From: Melieria omissa
Lineage: Eukaryota; Arthropoda; Insecta; Diptera; Ulidiidae
Assembly: GCA_963971225.1 (NCBI GenBank)
Contig: OZ020270.1
Span: forward strand, 75,470,432 to 75,534,431
Reading direction: 5' to 3'
Length of the DNA stretch: 64,000 nucleotides
Shown: positions 39,301 through 50,300 of the stretch, in pieces
How positions within the stretch are numbered: position 1 is the stretch's first letter
Layout of the letters: each line of letters opens with the position of its first letter
Notes under the pieces: generated by a model
The model's database searches: none
Seen by the model: the letters and a program-made list of their open reading frames with translations, nothing else
Told to the model about the DNA's origin: nothing
Program-made: the position numbers and the translations under genes

Positions 39301-40129
39301 CGTTTTGAGAATCATCACAGAGCCGAACGATGCCCTTCTTTGTAGCATAAATATATTCCCCACACTTTGCAACTGATATCCTTATTGGGTATTCCAGATC
39401 GACACAATCGGTGAAAAGATTTTCGTTATTAATAATGTGGTCAGAAGCTCCAGAATCCAGGAGAAAAGACACGTCGCCGACAGTAGGAATTACAGCTCCA
39501 TTTCCTATCATAAACGCGAAACCGTTTCGCGGTGAAGTAGTTGCAAATTGTGCAGCTTTGGCATGTTCATTCTTTTTGTTACTCAAAAAACTTTTAAATG
39601 CATAGCAGTCTTTTTTTATATGTCCCTTTTTACCACAGTGAAAGCATTTCACAATTGGCTTGGTATTTGTTTTAAAAGTTTTAAATTTATTTTTGTTTTT
39701 AAAGTTTTGCGAGAAGTTTTTATAGCTTTTATTGTTATTATTACACATCGCTTGCAATATTTTGGAACTTGTGTCTTTATTATCACTTCTTAACTTAATT
39801 TCATGATCCAGCAATCGGTTCTTTACGAAAGCCAATGTTAAATTATCTTCTGACAGTGTTTCAATTGCGGTTACAACTCCATCATAAGATGGTGGTAATG
39901 TTAATAATAAGTGAGACACTTTGTCCATCTCATCAATTTTGGCTCCCGAAGCCAACAGTTCGTTAAGGGGAGGTTCTCCTCTTTTCGGCCGAAAATAAAG
40001 CGAAATTCTTTCATTTACTGTCGGATAATGAAACGACTCACGAATAGACGGTTTTGATGATTTATTAAGCCATCTTTCTAAAATACAAGAAAAAAATTTT
40101 TTTTTACAAAATCCAATATGGCGGCCCAA
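36305..40129 (-). CDS. copia-like pol polyprotein, copy 3
   Basis: Open over 1,274 codons, YVDD intact. Carries V463F (A at 38743), I987M (C at 37169) and a silent G at 39325. The first two markers recur together only in copy 6. Confidence 0.93.
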   Translation of the reverse strand: MGRHIGFCKKKFFSCILERWLNKSSKPSIRESFHYPTVNERISLYFRPKRGEPPLNELLASGAKIDEMDKVSHLLLTLPPSYDGVVTAIETLSEDNLTLAFVKNRLLDHEIKLRSDNKDTSSKILQAMCNNNNKSYKNFSQNFKNKNKFKTFKTNTKPIVKCFHCGKKGHIKKDCYAFKSFLSNKKNEHAKAAQFATTSPRNGFAFMIGNGAVIPTVGDVSFLLDSGASDHIINNENLFTDCVDLEYPIRISVAKCGEYIYATKKGIVRLCDDSQNEITLEDVLFCKDVPQNLISVKRMQDAGLKIEFDAGGVKVSKNGQVIIDGKCIHNVPIIDFVLSRKAYASNMVKNNGYLLWHERLGHISKGKFLEIKNKNMFNDIALLKTVQPTDELCEACIYGKQARLSFNVSKNKNYIKRPLFVVHSDVCGPITPSTVDEKNYYVIFVDQYTHYCVSYLITYKSDFFATFKDFVAKSEAHFSLKVVNLYIDNGREYLSNEMRDYCVQKGISYHLTVPHTPQLNGVSERMIRTITEKARTMISGAKLDKRFWGEAVLTATYLINRSPSKALKNSMRTPFEMWHNRKPDLRYLKVFGSTVYIHNKTRKRKFDEKSWKGILVGYAPNGYKVWDVATGKFVSARDVIVDETNMVNSRTVVKDRVELRNSGNEIEFPNESTERISNEFALDKQPSGVVTSKENADPVETGENVLENTDEHNGQLQNSQLSEEKNEVRRSDRLKERPQISYKESDLLVRSCIMNAQSFIDSVPNSFDDIKNRSDRSHWEEAIKEELDSHFYNKTWSLVSKPKNKNIVSCRWVFTRKYDELGNPIRYKARLVARGFTQEYLIDYDETFAPVARISSLRFILAFANQFDLKVHHMDVKTAFLNGILKEDIYMTAPPGLSCGSDQVCRLNKAIYGLKQAARCWFEIFEQALKEIGFMNSAVDRCIYILDKGDAHHNLYVLLYVDDLVIATGNIETMTSFKNYLKSKFRMTDLFEIKYFIGIKIERVNNSVSLSQSAYIENILKKFKMIDSKAVSTPLPSRLDYEALNSDENCDAPCRNLIGCLMYIMLCTRPDLSTSVNILSRYSNKNNKELWQCLKRVLRYLKGSSDLRLVYSKNLNCKEMITGYVDSDWGGSVSDRKSTTGYVFMMFESCIVCWNTKKQHSVAASSTEAEYMALFEAVREALWLKSLMNSIQIELKEPMKIYEDNQGCISIANNPSCHKRSKHIDIKYHFSREQVENKLIKIEYIPTDKQLADILTKPLSGARFLYLRSKMNLK

Positions 40130-40717
40130 AAATGGCGCGTCTTTTCAACCTCTGCAAGCGAGACATTGTTCGGAAACGTCAAGGCTGTAGCCACTTGTAG
40201 TGAACTGAAATCAAAAATTTTTTTTTTATAGTAAAGAATATTAAATTCCCTATGACTTATACCTATTTTTGAATAATTTTTATAAAAAATCATCTAATTT
40301 ATGCATAATCATAGAAAAAGTTCAATTTTTACCATTTTTTTTCGACTTTTCTTTTGTTAAAAGACTATTATTACACATTTGTTTATGTTTGTTTTAGGTA
40401 TAAGTCATATAAAAAATCATACCCTTTAAGAAATGCTATAGATGAAGTAACTCGGATAAGTAGATCATGAGTTACGCTTGACGTTAGGATGAAAAAAATG
40501 GTTTTGAGATAAACGCGTAAACATCTTTGGCCGCGCAGTAAAATAGCACCAGAGCGTTCCTCCGCGCGCGAAAGTTCGACGCATCAGAGACGCTCGTATG
40601 CGATAAATATGCTGCGGATCGAAAAATCCTTTTGCACACATATTCTCGACATTCATACCTTTCATTTCATCAAAAAAAAAATTGATTTTTTGAAAAAAAA
40701 AAGAGGAGAACCTCCCC
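39967..40717. mobile_element. TTAA-flanked element in gag, copy 3
   Basis: A-runs of 10 and 10 instead of 11 and 9, so the total length is kept. A instead of C at 40214. The 10/10 state is shared only with copy 6. Confidence 0.9.
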
Positions 40718-41094
40718 TTAATTAGGTCGTCAAATAAATTAAAGTGACCTAATAATGGGGATTCACTCTTTAATTTTAACGAAAGCAACCTTTTCCGCAC
40801 AGCTAGTTGCGACGCTAAACTCTTTCGCTCGTATATCTGGTCTAAGTTCTTAAAAATTTGCCTTGCAGTATTTTCACTACTTGCAAAGCCAAGAAATGAA
40901 TCACTTAAATACTCGATAATGATGCTTTTAGCATTCCTTACACTTTTTCTCCCTCCGTCCGTAATGTCTTCTGGCACTTCATTGTCTATCACTTTTAGAG
41001 CATCTGTTTCCGCCAAGAGTGCTCTAACTCTAAATTTCCAAATTGAATATTTTTCGCCATCAAAAGGCTTAATGTTTCTTTTCATTTTCTCCAT
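40718..41094 (-). pseudogene. copia gag N-terminal part, copy 3
   Basis: A32 form. The read-through tail into the insert has QKIN instead of KKSI because of the changed A-runs. Confidence 0.88.
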
Positions 41095-41183
41095 TATTTT
41101 ATATTAATTAATTCAAGTTTTCCAAGTTCACTAATTTACACCAAAAAATATTTACAAAGTGGACGGGAGCTGGGCCCATAACC

Positions 41184-41562
41184 TGTTGGAGGTAGTCTTG
41201 AATAAAAACACTTTAATTTTGTTTTCTGCACTTATTTATTTTACGACCTGTCACCAGCACTGATCAGCGAAGAATGAATCGAAGTAAAACTACCTGCGCA
41301 GAAGTAAAGTGCAACTACGCATTGCGCAATAGATACACAAATGCAAGACAACGGATACACATGCGACTAGCGCACAAACTATCCTTATCTTTATCAGACA
41401 ATTGAGCGGCCTAACGGGACTTTGTCGTTGCTGCACTGCGCATCAAATAAACAAACGCAACCGGACACGATCAATGCATTTTTGCTACGCACGAGCAGAA
41501 TTCCTGCGCAATAACATATTACGCAGTTTATTAATAAAGGAATTCTTCTCGTGTATTCAACA
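41184..41562 (-). repeat. copia LTR 4
   Basis: Between copies 3 and 4. It is also the junction of the two three-unit blocks. Confidence 0.95.
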
Positions 41563-41827
41563 CACCTCCTCAAAAATTCATTGATCGCCACAAACTGATT
41601 CACATGTTTCTACATTAAGAAAAAAAATATTTGCTGGTGAAAAGTCGTGTAATCTGGGGAATGACAATATTATGGTTCAACATTCGTTGCAAGGATTGGG
41701 AAAACCCAGAAAAACCCAATCAAACCATACATTATTACATTGTTTCTCAATATATCATATTACATTTTATACATCCTTATATACATTAAATTTTTTTATT
41801 TAATTTTTTTTGTTTCCTTCATATGCT

Positions 41828-44800
41828 TTATTTCAAATTCATTTTACTTCTTAAATATAAAAATCTGGCTCCAGACAGCGGCTTTGTCAAAATATCCGCT
41901 AGTTGTTTATCTGTAGGAATATACTCAATTTTAATTAGTTTATTTTCAACTTGCTCTCGTGAAAAATGATATTTAATATCGATATGCTTCGATCTTTTGT
42001 GACATGACGGATTATTTGCTATACTTATGCAACCTTGGTTATCTTCATATATTTTCATTGGTTCTTTCAATTCAATTTGTATGCTATTCATTAACGACTT
42101 CAGCCACAAGGCTTCTCTAACGGCTTCAAAAAGTGCCATATACTCTGCTTCAGTAGATGAAGCAGCAACAGAGTGTTGTTTCTTTGTATTCCAACAAACT
42201 ATACATGATTCAAACATCATAAATACATAACCAGTAGTGCTTTTCCTGTCACTAACACTTCCGCCCCAATCAGAATCAACATAACCAGTTATCATTTCTT
42301 TGCAATTTAAGTTTTTAGAATAGACTAATCTTAAATCACTCGAACCTTTAAGATATCTTAGAACTCTTTTAAGGCACTGCCACAATTCTTTATTATTTTT
42401 ATTGCTATATCGACTCAATATATTAACCGATGTACTTAAATCGGGTCGTGTGCACAACATAATATACATTAAACAGCCAATTAAATTACGACACGGTGCA
42501 TCACAATTTTCGTCTGAATTCAATGCTTCATAATCTAGCCTACTTGGAAGTGGAGTACTAACTGCTTTAGAATCAATCATCTTAAATTTCTTTAAAATAT
42601 TTTCGATATAAGCGGACTGACTAAGACTTACGCTATTATTAACTCTTTCGATCTTTATCCCAATAAAATATTTAATCTCAAATAAATCAGTTATCCTAAA
42701 TTTGCTCTTCAAATAATTTTTAAAACTGGTCATTGTTTCAATATTCCCTGTTGCTATTACTAGGTCATCCACATATAATAACACATACAGATTGTGATGT
42801 GCATCACCCTTATCAAGAATGTAAATACAACGATCTACAGCTGAATTCATGAAACCGATTTCTTTCAATGCTTGTTCAAAAATTTCAAACCAACACCTTG
42901 CAGCCTGCTTAAGACCATATATTGCTTTATTCAATCTGCAGACCTGATCACTACCACAGGATAATCCCGGAGGAGCCGTCATATAAATATCTTCTTTCAA
43001 TATACCATTTAAAAATGCGGTTTTAACATCCATGTGGTGAACTTTCAAGTCAAATTGGTTTGCAAAAGCTAATATAAATCGGAGACTAGAAATTCTTGCT
43101 ACTGGAGCAAATGTTTCGTCATAATCAATTAAATATTCCTGTGTGAAACCACGTGCGACCAGCCTTGCTTTATATCTAATTGGATTGCCTAGCTCGTCAT
43201 ATTTCCTTGTAAAAACCCACCTACAACTAACTATGTTCTTATTTTTAGGTTTTGATACAAGAGACCAAGTTTTGTTATAAAAATGAGAATCAAGCTCTTC
43301 TTTAATTGCTTCTTCCCAATGTGACCTATCGCTTCTATTTTTAATATCATCAAAAGAATTTGGAACGCTATCAATGAAACTTTGTGCATTCATTATGCAA
43401 CTTCTGACTAACAAATCACTTTCTTTGTATGATATCTGTGGCCGTTCCTTCAATCGATCACTTCTTCTGACTTCGTTTTTTTCCTCACTTAACTGTGAGT
43501 TTTGCAGCTGACCATTGTGTTCATCAGTATTCTCTAATACATTTTCACCAGTCTCAACTGGATCGGCATTCTCTTTACTTGTTACCACACCACTAGGCTG
43601 TTTATCTAATGCAAATTCATTAGATATCCTTTCCGTACTCTCATTCGGGAATTCAATTTCATTACCAGAGTTTCTCAACTCTACTCTGTCTTTTACAACA
43701 GTCCTAGAATTTACCATGTTTGTTTCATCAACGATCACATCTCTCGCTGACACAAACTTTCCAGTTGCCACATCCCACACTTTGTATCCATTTGGTGCGT
43801 ATCCAACAAGAATACCTTTCCACGATTTTTCATCAAATTTTCGTTTTCTTGTTTTATTATGGATATATACTGTCGAACCAAATACTTTCAAATATCTTAA
43901 ATCAGGCTTTCTATTGTGCCACATTTCAAATGGTGTTCTCATACTATTTTTCAACGCTTTACTTGGACTTCGGTTAATCAAATAGGTAGCTGTCAATACA
44001 GCTTCACCCCAAAACCGTTTGTCCAATTTCGCGCCACTAATCATAGTACGAGCTTTTTCCGTTATTGTTCTTATCATGCGTTCAGACACACCATTTAGTT
44101 GTGGAGTATGTGGAACTGTTAGGTGGTAACTGATGCCTTTTTGAACACAATAGTCGCGCATCTCATTTGACAAATATTCTCTCCCATTATCAATATATAA
44201 ATTTACAACTTTTAAACTGAAATGGGCTTCACTTTTTGCAACAAAATCTTTGAAAGTGGCAAAAACGTCAGACTTATAGGTGATTAAATAACTTACACAG
44301 TAGTGTGTATATTGATCAACAAATATTACGTAATAGTTCTTTTCATCAACTGTAGAAGGTGTTATCGGGCCACAGACATCTGAATGGACTACAAATAAAG
44401 GTCTTTTAATGTAATTTTTATTTTTAGATACATTAAAACTTAGTCTAGCTTGTTTTCCATATATACATGCCTCACATAATTCATCAGTTGGTTGCACAGT
44501 CTTTAAAAGTGCAATATCATTAAACATATTTTTGTTTTTTATTTCCAAGAACTTTCCTTTACTAATATGTCCTAATCTTTCATGCCACAAAAGATAACCA
44601 TTATTTTTAACCATATTTGATGCATACGCTTTTCTGCTTAAAACAAAGTCGATAATAGGAACATTATGAATACATTTACCATCAATGATTACTTGACCAT
44701 TCTTGCTGACTTTAACACCTCCTGCATCAAATTCGATTTTCAATCCAGCATCCTGCATCCGTTTCACTGAAATTAAATTCTGTGGGACATCTTTACAAAA

Positions 44801-45652
44801 AAGTACATCTTCCAGGGTAATTTCGTTTTGAGAATCATCACAGAGCCTAACGATGCCCTTCTTTGTAGCATAAATATATTCCCCACACTTTGCAACTGAT
44901 ATCCTTATTGGGTATTCCAGATCGACACAATCGGTGAAAAGATTTTCGTTATTAATAATGTGGTCAGAAGCTCCAGAATCCAGGAGAAAAGACACGTCGC
45001 CGACAGTAGGAATTACAGCTCCATTTCCTATCATAAACGCGAAACCGTTTCGCGGTGAAGTAGTTGCAAATTGTGCAGCTTTGGCATGTTCATTCTTTTT
45101 GTTACTCAAAAAACTTTTAAATGCATAGCAGTCTTTTTTTATATGTCCCTTTTTACCACAGTGAAAGCATTTCACAATTGGCTTGGTATTTGTTTTAAAA
45201 GTTTTAAATTTATTTTTGTTTTTAAAGTTTTGCGAGAAGTTTTTATAGCTTTTATTGTTATTATTACACATCGCTTGCAATATTTTGGAACTTGTGTCTT
45301 TATTATCACTTCTTAACTTAATTTCATGATCCAGCAATCGGTTCTTTACGAAAGCCAATGTTAAATTATCTTCTGACAGTGTTTCAATTGCGGTTACAAC
45401 TCCATCATAAGATGGTGGTAATGTTAATAATAAGTGAGACACTTTGTCCATCTCATCAATTTTGGCTCCCGAAGCCAACAGTTCGTTAAGGGGAGGTTCT
45501 CCTCTTTTCGGCCGAAAATAAAGCGAAATTCTTTCATTTACTGTCGGATAATGAAACGACTCACGAATAGACGGTTTTGATGATTTATTAAGCCATCTTT
45601 CTAAAATACAAGAAAAAAATTTTTTTTTACAAAATCCAATATGGCGGCCCAA
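41828..45652 (-). CDS. copia-like pol polyprotein, copy 4
   Basis: Matches copy 1 at every marker I compared (YVDD, V463, I987, T at the 28279-equivalent site). Confidence 0.93.
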   Translation of the reverse strand: MGRHIGFCKKKFFSCILERWLNKSSKPSIRESFHYPTVNERISLYFRPKRGEPPLNELLASGAKIDEMDKVSHLLLTLPPSYDGVVTAIETLSEDNLTLAFVKNRLLDHEIKLRSDNKDTSSKILQAMCNNNNKSYKNFSQNFKNKNKFKTFKTNTKPIVKCFHCGKKGHIKKDCYAFKSFLSNKKNEHAKAAQFATTSPRNGFAFMIGNGAVIPTVGDVSFLLDSGASDHIINNENLFTDCVDLEYPIRISVAKCGEYIYATKKGIVRLCDDSQNEITLEDVLFCKDVPQNLISVKRMQDAGLKIEFDAGGVKVSKNGQVIIDGKCIHNVPIIDFVLSRKAYASNMVKNNGYLLWHERLGHISKGKFLEIKNKNMFNDIALLKTVQPTDELCEACIYGKQARLSFNVSKNKNYIKRPLFVVHSDVCGPITPSTVDEKNYYVIFVDQYTHYCVSYLITYKSDVFATFKDFVAKSEAHFSLKVVNLYIDNGREYLSNEMRDYCVQKGISYHLTVPHTPQLNGVSERMIRTITEKARTMISGAKLDKRFWGEAVLTATYLINRSPSKALKNSMRTPFEMWHNRKPDLRYLKVFGSTVYIHNKTRKRKFDEKSWKGILVGYAPNGYKVWDVATGKFVSARDVIVDETNMVNSRTVVKDRVELRNSGNEIEFPNESTERISNEFALDKQPSGVVTSKENADPVETGENVLENTDEHNGQLQNSQLSEEKNEVRRSDRLKERPQISYKESDLLVRSCIMNAQSFIDSVPNSFDDIKNRSDRSHWEEAIKEELDSHFYNKTWSLVSKPKNKNIVSCRWVFTRKYDELGNPIRYKARLVARGFTQEYLIDYDETFAPVARISSLRFILAFANQFDLKVHHMDVKTAFLNGILKEDIYMTAPPGLSCGSDQVCRLNKAIYGLKQAARCWFEIFEQALKEIGFMNSAVDRCIYILDKGDAHHNLYVLLYVDDLVIATGNIETMTSFKNYLKSKFRITDLFEIKYFIGIKIERVNNSVSLSQSAYIENILKKFKMIDSKAVSTPLPSRLDYEALNSDENCDAPCRNLIGCLMYIMLCTRPDLSTSVNILSRYSNKNNKELWQCLKRVLRYLKGSSDLRLVYSKNLNCKEMITGYVDSDWGGSVSDRKSTTGYVFMMFESCIVCWNTKKQHSVAASSTEAEYMALFEAVREALWLKSLMNSIQIELKEPMKIYEDNQGCISIANNPSCHKRSKHIDIKYHFSREQVENKLIKIEYIPTDKQLADILTKPLSGARFLYLRSKMNLK

Positions 45653-46240
45653 AAATGGCGCGTCTTTTCAACCTCTGCAAGCGAGACATTGTTCGGAAAC
45701 GTCAAGGCTGTAGCCACTTGTAGTGAACTGAAATCACAAATTTTTTTTTTATAGTAAAGAATATTAAATTCCCTATGACTTATACCTATTTTTGAATAAT
45801 TTTTATAAAAAATCATCTAATTTATGCATAATCATAGAAAAAGTTCAATTTTTACCATTTTTTTTCGACTTTTCTTTTGTTAAAAGACTATTATTACACA
45901 TTTGTTTATGTTTGTTTTAGGTATAAGTCATATAAAAAATCATACCCTTTAAGAAATGCTATAGATGAAGTAACTCGGATAAGTAGATCATGAGTTACGC
46001 TTGACGTTAGGATGAAAAAAATGGTTTTGAGATAAACGCGTAAACATCTTTGGCCGCGCAGTAAAATAGCACCAGAGCGTTCCTCCGCGCGCGAAAGTTC
46101 GACGCATCAGAGACGCTCGTATGCGATAAATATGCTGCGGATCGAAAAATCCTTTTGCACACATATTCTCGACATTCATACCTTTCATTTCATCAAAAAA
46201 AAAAATTGATTTTTTGAAAAAAAAAGAGGAGAACCTCCCC
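45490..46240. mobile_element. TTAA-flanked element in gag, copy 4
   Basis: Copy 1 state: C at the 29168-equivalent site, A-runs 11 and 9. Confidence 0.9.
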
Positions 46241-46617
46241 TTAATTAGGTCGTCAAATAAATTAAAGTGACCTAATAATGGGGATTCACTCTTTAATTTT
46301 AACGAAAGCAACCTTTTCCGCACAGCTAGTTGCGACGCTAAACTCTTTCGCTCGTATATCTGGTCTAAGTTCTTAAAAATTTGCCTTGCAGTATTTTCAC
46401 TACTTGCAAAGCCAAGAAATGAATCACTTAAATACTCGATAATGATGCTTTTAGCATTCCTTACACTTTTTCTCCCTCCGTCCGTAATGTCTTCTGGCAC
46501 TTCATTGTCTATCACTTTTAGAGCATCTGTTTCCGCCAAGAGTGCTCTAACTCTAAATTTCCAAATTGAATATTTTTCGCCATCAAAAGGCTTAATGTTT
46601 CTTTTCATTTTCTCCAT
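46241..46617 (-). pseudogene. copia gag N-terminal part, copy 4
   Basis: A32 form, same as copy 1 where compared. Confidence 0.88.
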
Positions 46618-46706
46618 TATTTTATATTAATTAATTCAAGTTTTCCAAGTTCACTAATTTACACCAAAAAATATTTACAAAGTGGACGGGAGCTGGGCCC
46701 ATAACC

Positions 46707-47085
46707 TGTTGGAGGTAGTCTTGAATAAAAACACTTTAATTTTGTTTTCTGCACTTATTTATTTTACGACCTGTCACCAGCACTGATCAGCGAAGAATGA
46801 ATCGAAGTAAAACTACCTGCGCAGAAGTAAAGTGCAACTACGCATTGCGCAATAGATACACAAATGCAAGACAACGGATACACATGCGACTAGCGCACAA
46901 ACTATCCTTATCTTTATCAGACAATTGAGCGGCCTAACGGGACTTTGTCGTTGCTGCACTGCGCATCAAATAAACAAACGCAACCGGACACGATCAATGC
47001 ATTTTTGCTACGCACGAGCAGAATTCCTGCGCAATAACATATTACGCAGTTTATTAATAAAGGAATTCTTCTCGTGTATTCAACA
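46707..47085 (-). repeat. copia LTR 5
   Basis: Between copies 4 and 5; no difference noticed. Confidence 0.95.
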
Positions 47086-47350
47086 CACCTCCTCAAAAAT
47101 TCATTGATCGCCACAAACTGATTCACATGTTTCTACATTAAGAAAAAAAATATTTGCTGGTGAAAAGTCGTGTAATCTGGGGAATGACAATATTATGGTT
47201 CAACATTCGTTGCAAGGATTGGGAAAACCCAGAAAAACCCAATCAAACCATACATTATTACATTGTTTCTCAATATATCATATTACATTTTATACATCCT
47301 TATATACATTAAATTTTTTTATTTAATTTTTTTTGTTTCCTTCATATGCT

Positions 47351-50300
47351 TTATTTCAAATTCATTTTACTTCTTAAATATAAAAATCTGGCTCCAGACA
47401 GCGGCTTTGTCAAAATATCCGCTAGTTGTTTATCTGTAGGAATATACTCAATTTTAATTAGTTTATTTTCAACTTGCTCTCGTGAAAAATGATATTTAAT
47501 ATCGATATGCTTCGATCTTTTGTGACATGACGGATTATTTGCTATACTTATGCAACCTTGGTTATCTTCATATATTTTCATTGGTTCTTTCAATTCAATT
47601 TGTATGCTATTCATTAACGACTTCAGCCACAAGGCTTCTCTAACGGCTTCAAAAAGTGCCATATACTCTGCTTCAGTAGATGAAGCAGCAACAGAGTGTT
47701 GTTTCTTTGTATTCCAACAAACTATACATGATTCAAACATCATAAATACATAACCAGTAGTGCTTTTCCTGTCACTAACACTTCCGCCCCAATCAGAATC
47801 AACATAACCAGTTATCATTTCTTTGCAATTTAAGTTTTTAGAATAGACTAATCTTAAATCACTCGAACCTTTAAGATATCTTAGAACTCTTTTAAGGCAC
47901 TGCCACAATTCTTTATTATTTTTATTGCTATATCGACTCAATATATTAACCGATGTACTTAAATCGGGTCGTGTGCACAACATAATATACATTAAACAGC
48001 CAATTAAATTACGACACGGTGCATCACAATTTTCGTCTGAATTCAATGCTTCATAATCTAGCCTACTTGGAAGTGGAGTACTAACTGCTTTAGAATCAAT
48101 CATCTTAAATTTCTTTAAAATATTTTCGATATAAGCGGACTGACTAAGACTTACGCTATTATTAACTCTTTCGATCTTTATCCCAATAAAATATTTAATC
48201 TCAAATAAATCAGTTATCCTAAATTTGCTCTTCAAATAATTTTTAAAACTGGTCATTGTTTCAATATTCCCTGTTGCTATTACTAGGTCATTCACATATA
48301 ATAACACATACAGATTGTGATGTGCATCACCCTTATCAAGAATGTAAATACAACGATCTACAGCTGAATTCATGAAACCGATTTCTTTCAATGCTTGTTC
48401 AAAAATTTCAAACCAACACCTTGCAGCCTGCTTAAGACCATATATTGCTTTATTCAATCTGCAGACCTGATCACTACCACAGGATAATCCCGGAGGAGCC
48501 GTCATATAAATATCTTCTTTCAATATACCATTTAAAAATGCGGTTTTAACATCCATGTGGTGAACTTTCAAGTCAAATTGGTTTGCAAAAGCTAATATAA
48601 ATCGGAGACTAGAAATTCTTGCTACTGGAGCAAATGTTTCGTCATAATCAATTAAATATTCCTGTGTGAAACCACGTGCGACCAGCCTTGCTTTATATCT
48701 AATTGGATTGCCTAGCTCGTCATATTTCCTTGTAAAAACCCACCTACAACTAACTATGTTCTTATTTTTAGGTTTTGATACAAGAGACCAAGTTTTGTTA
48801 TAAAAATGAGAATCAAGCTCTTCTTTAATTGCTTCTTCCCAATGTGACCTATCGCTTCTATTTTTAATATCATCAAAAGAATTTGGAACGCTATCAATGA
48901 AACTTTGTGCATTCATTATGCAACTTCTGACTAACAAATCACTTTCTTTGTATGATATCTGTGGCCGTTCCTTCAATCGATCACTTCTTCTGACTTCGTT
49001 TTTTTCCTCACTTAACTGTGAGTTTTGCAGCTGACCATTGTGTTCATCAGTATTCTCTAATACATTTTCACCAGTCTCAACTGGATCGGCATTCTCTTTA
49101 CTTGTTACCACACCACTAGGCTGTTTATCTAATGCAAATTCATTAGATATCCTTTCCGTACTCTCATTCGGGAATTCAATTTCATTACCAGAGTTTCTCA
49201 ACTCTACTCTGTCTTTTACAACAGTCCTAGAATTTACCATGTTTGTTTCATCAACGATCACATCTCTCGCTGACACAAACTTTCCAGTTGCCACATCCCA
49301 CACTTTGTATCCATTTGGTGCGTATCCAACAAGAATACCTTTCCACGATTTTTCATCAAATTTTCGTTTTCTTGTTTTATTATGGATATATACTGTCGAA
49401 CCAAATACTTTCAAATATCTTAAATCAGGCTTTCTATTGTGCCACATTTCAAATGGTGTTCTCATACTATTTTTCAACGCTTTACTTGGACTTCGGTTAA
49501 TCAAATAGGTAGCTGTCAATACAGCTTCACCCCAAAACCGTTTGTCCAATTTCGCGCCACTAATCATAGTACGAGCTTTTTCCGTTATTGTTCTTATCAT
49601 GCGTTCAGACACACCATTTAGTTGTGGAGTATGTGGAACTGTTAGGTGGTAACTGATGCCTTTTTGAACACAATAGTCGCGCATCTCATTTGACAAATAT
49701 TCTCTCCCATTATCAATATATAAATTTACAACTTTTAAACTGAAATGGGCTTCACTTTTTGCAACAAAATCTTTGAAAGTGGCAAAAACGTCAGACTTAT
49801 AGGTGATTAAATAACTTACACAGTAGTGTGTATATTGATCAACAAATATTACGTAATAGTTCTTTTCATCAACTGTAGAAGGTGTTATCGGGCCACAGAC
49901 ATCTGAATGGACTACAAATAAAGGTCTTTTAATGTAATTTTTATTTTTAGATACATTAAAACTTAGTCTAGCTTGTTTTCCATATATACATGCCTCACAT
50001 AATTCATCAGTTGGTTGCACAGTCTTTAAAAGTGCAATATCATTAAACATATTTTTGTTTTTTATTTCCAAGAACTTTCCTTTACTAATATGTCCTAATC
50101 TTTCATGCCACAAAAGATAACCATTATTTTTAACCATATTTGATGCATACGCTTTTCTGCTTAAAACAAAGTCGATAATAGGAACATTATGAATACATTT
50201 ACCATCAATGATTACTTGACCATTCTTGCTGACTTTAACACCTCCTGCATCAAATTCGATTTTCAATCCAGCATCCTGCATCCGTTTCACTGAAATTAAA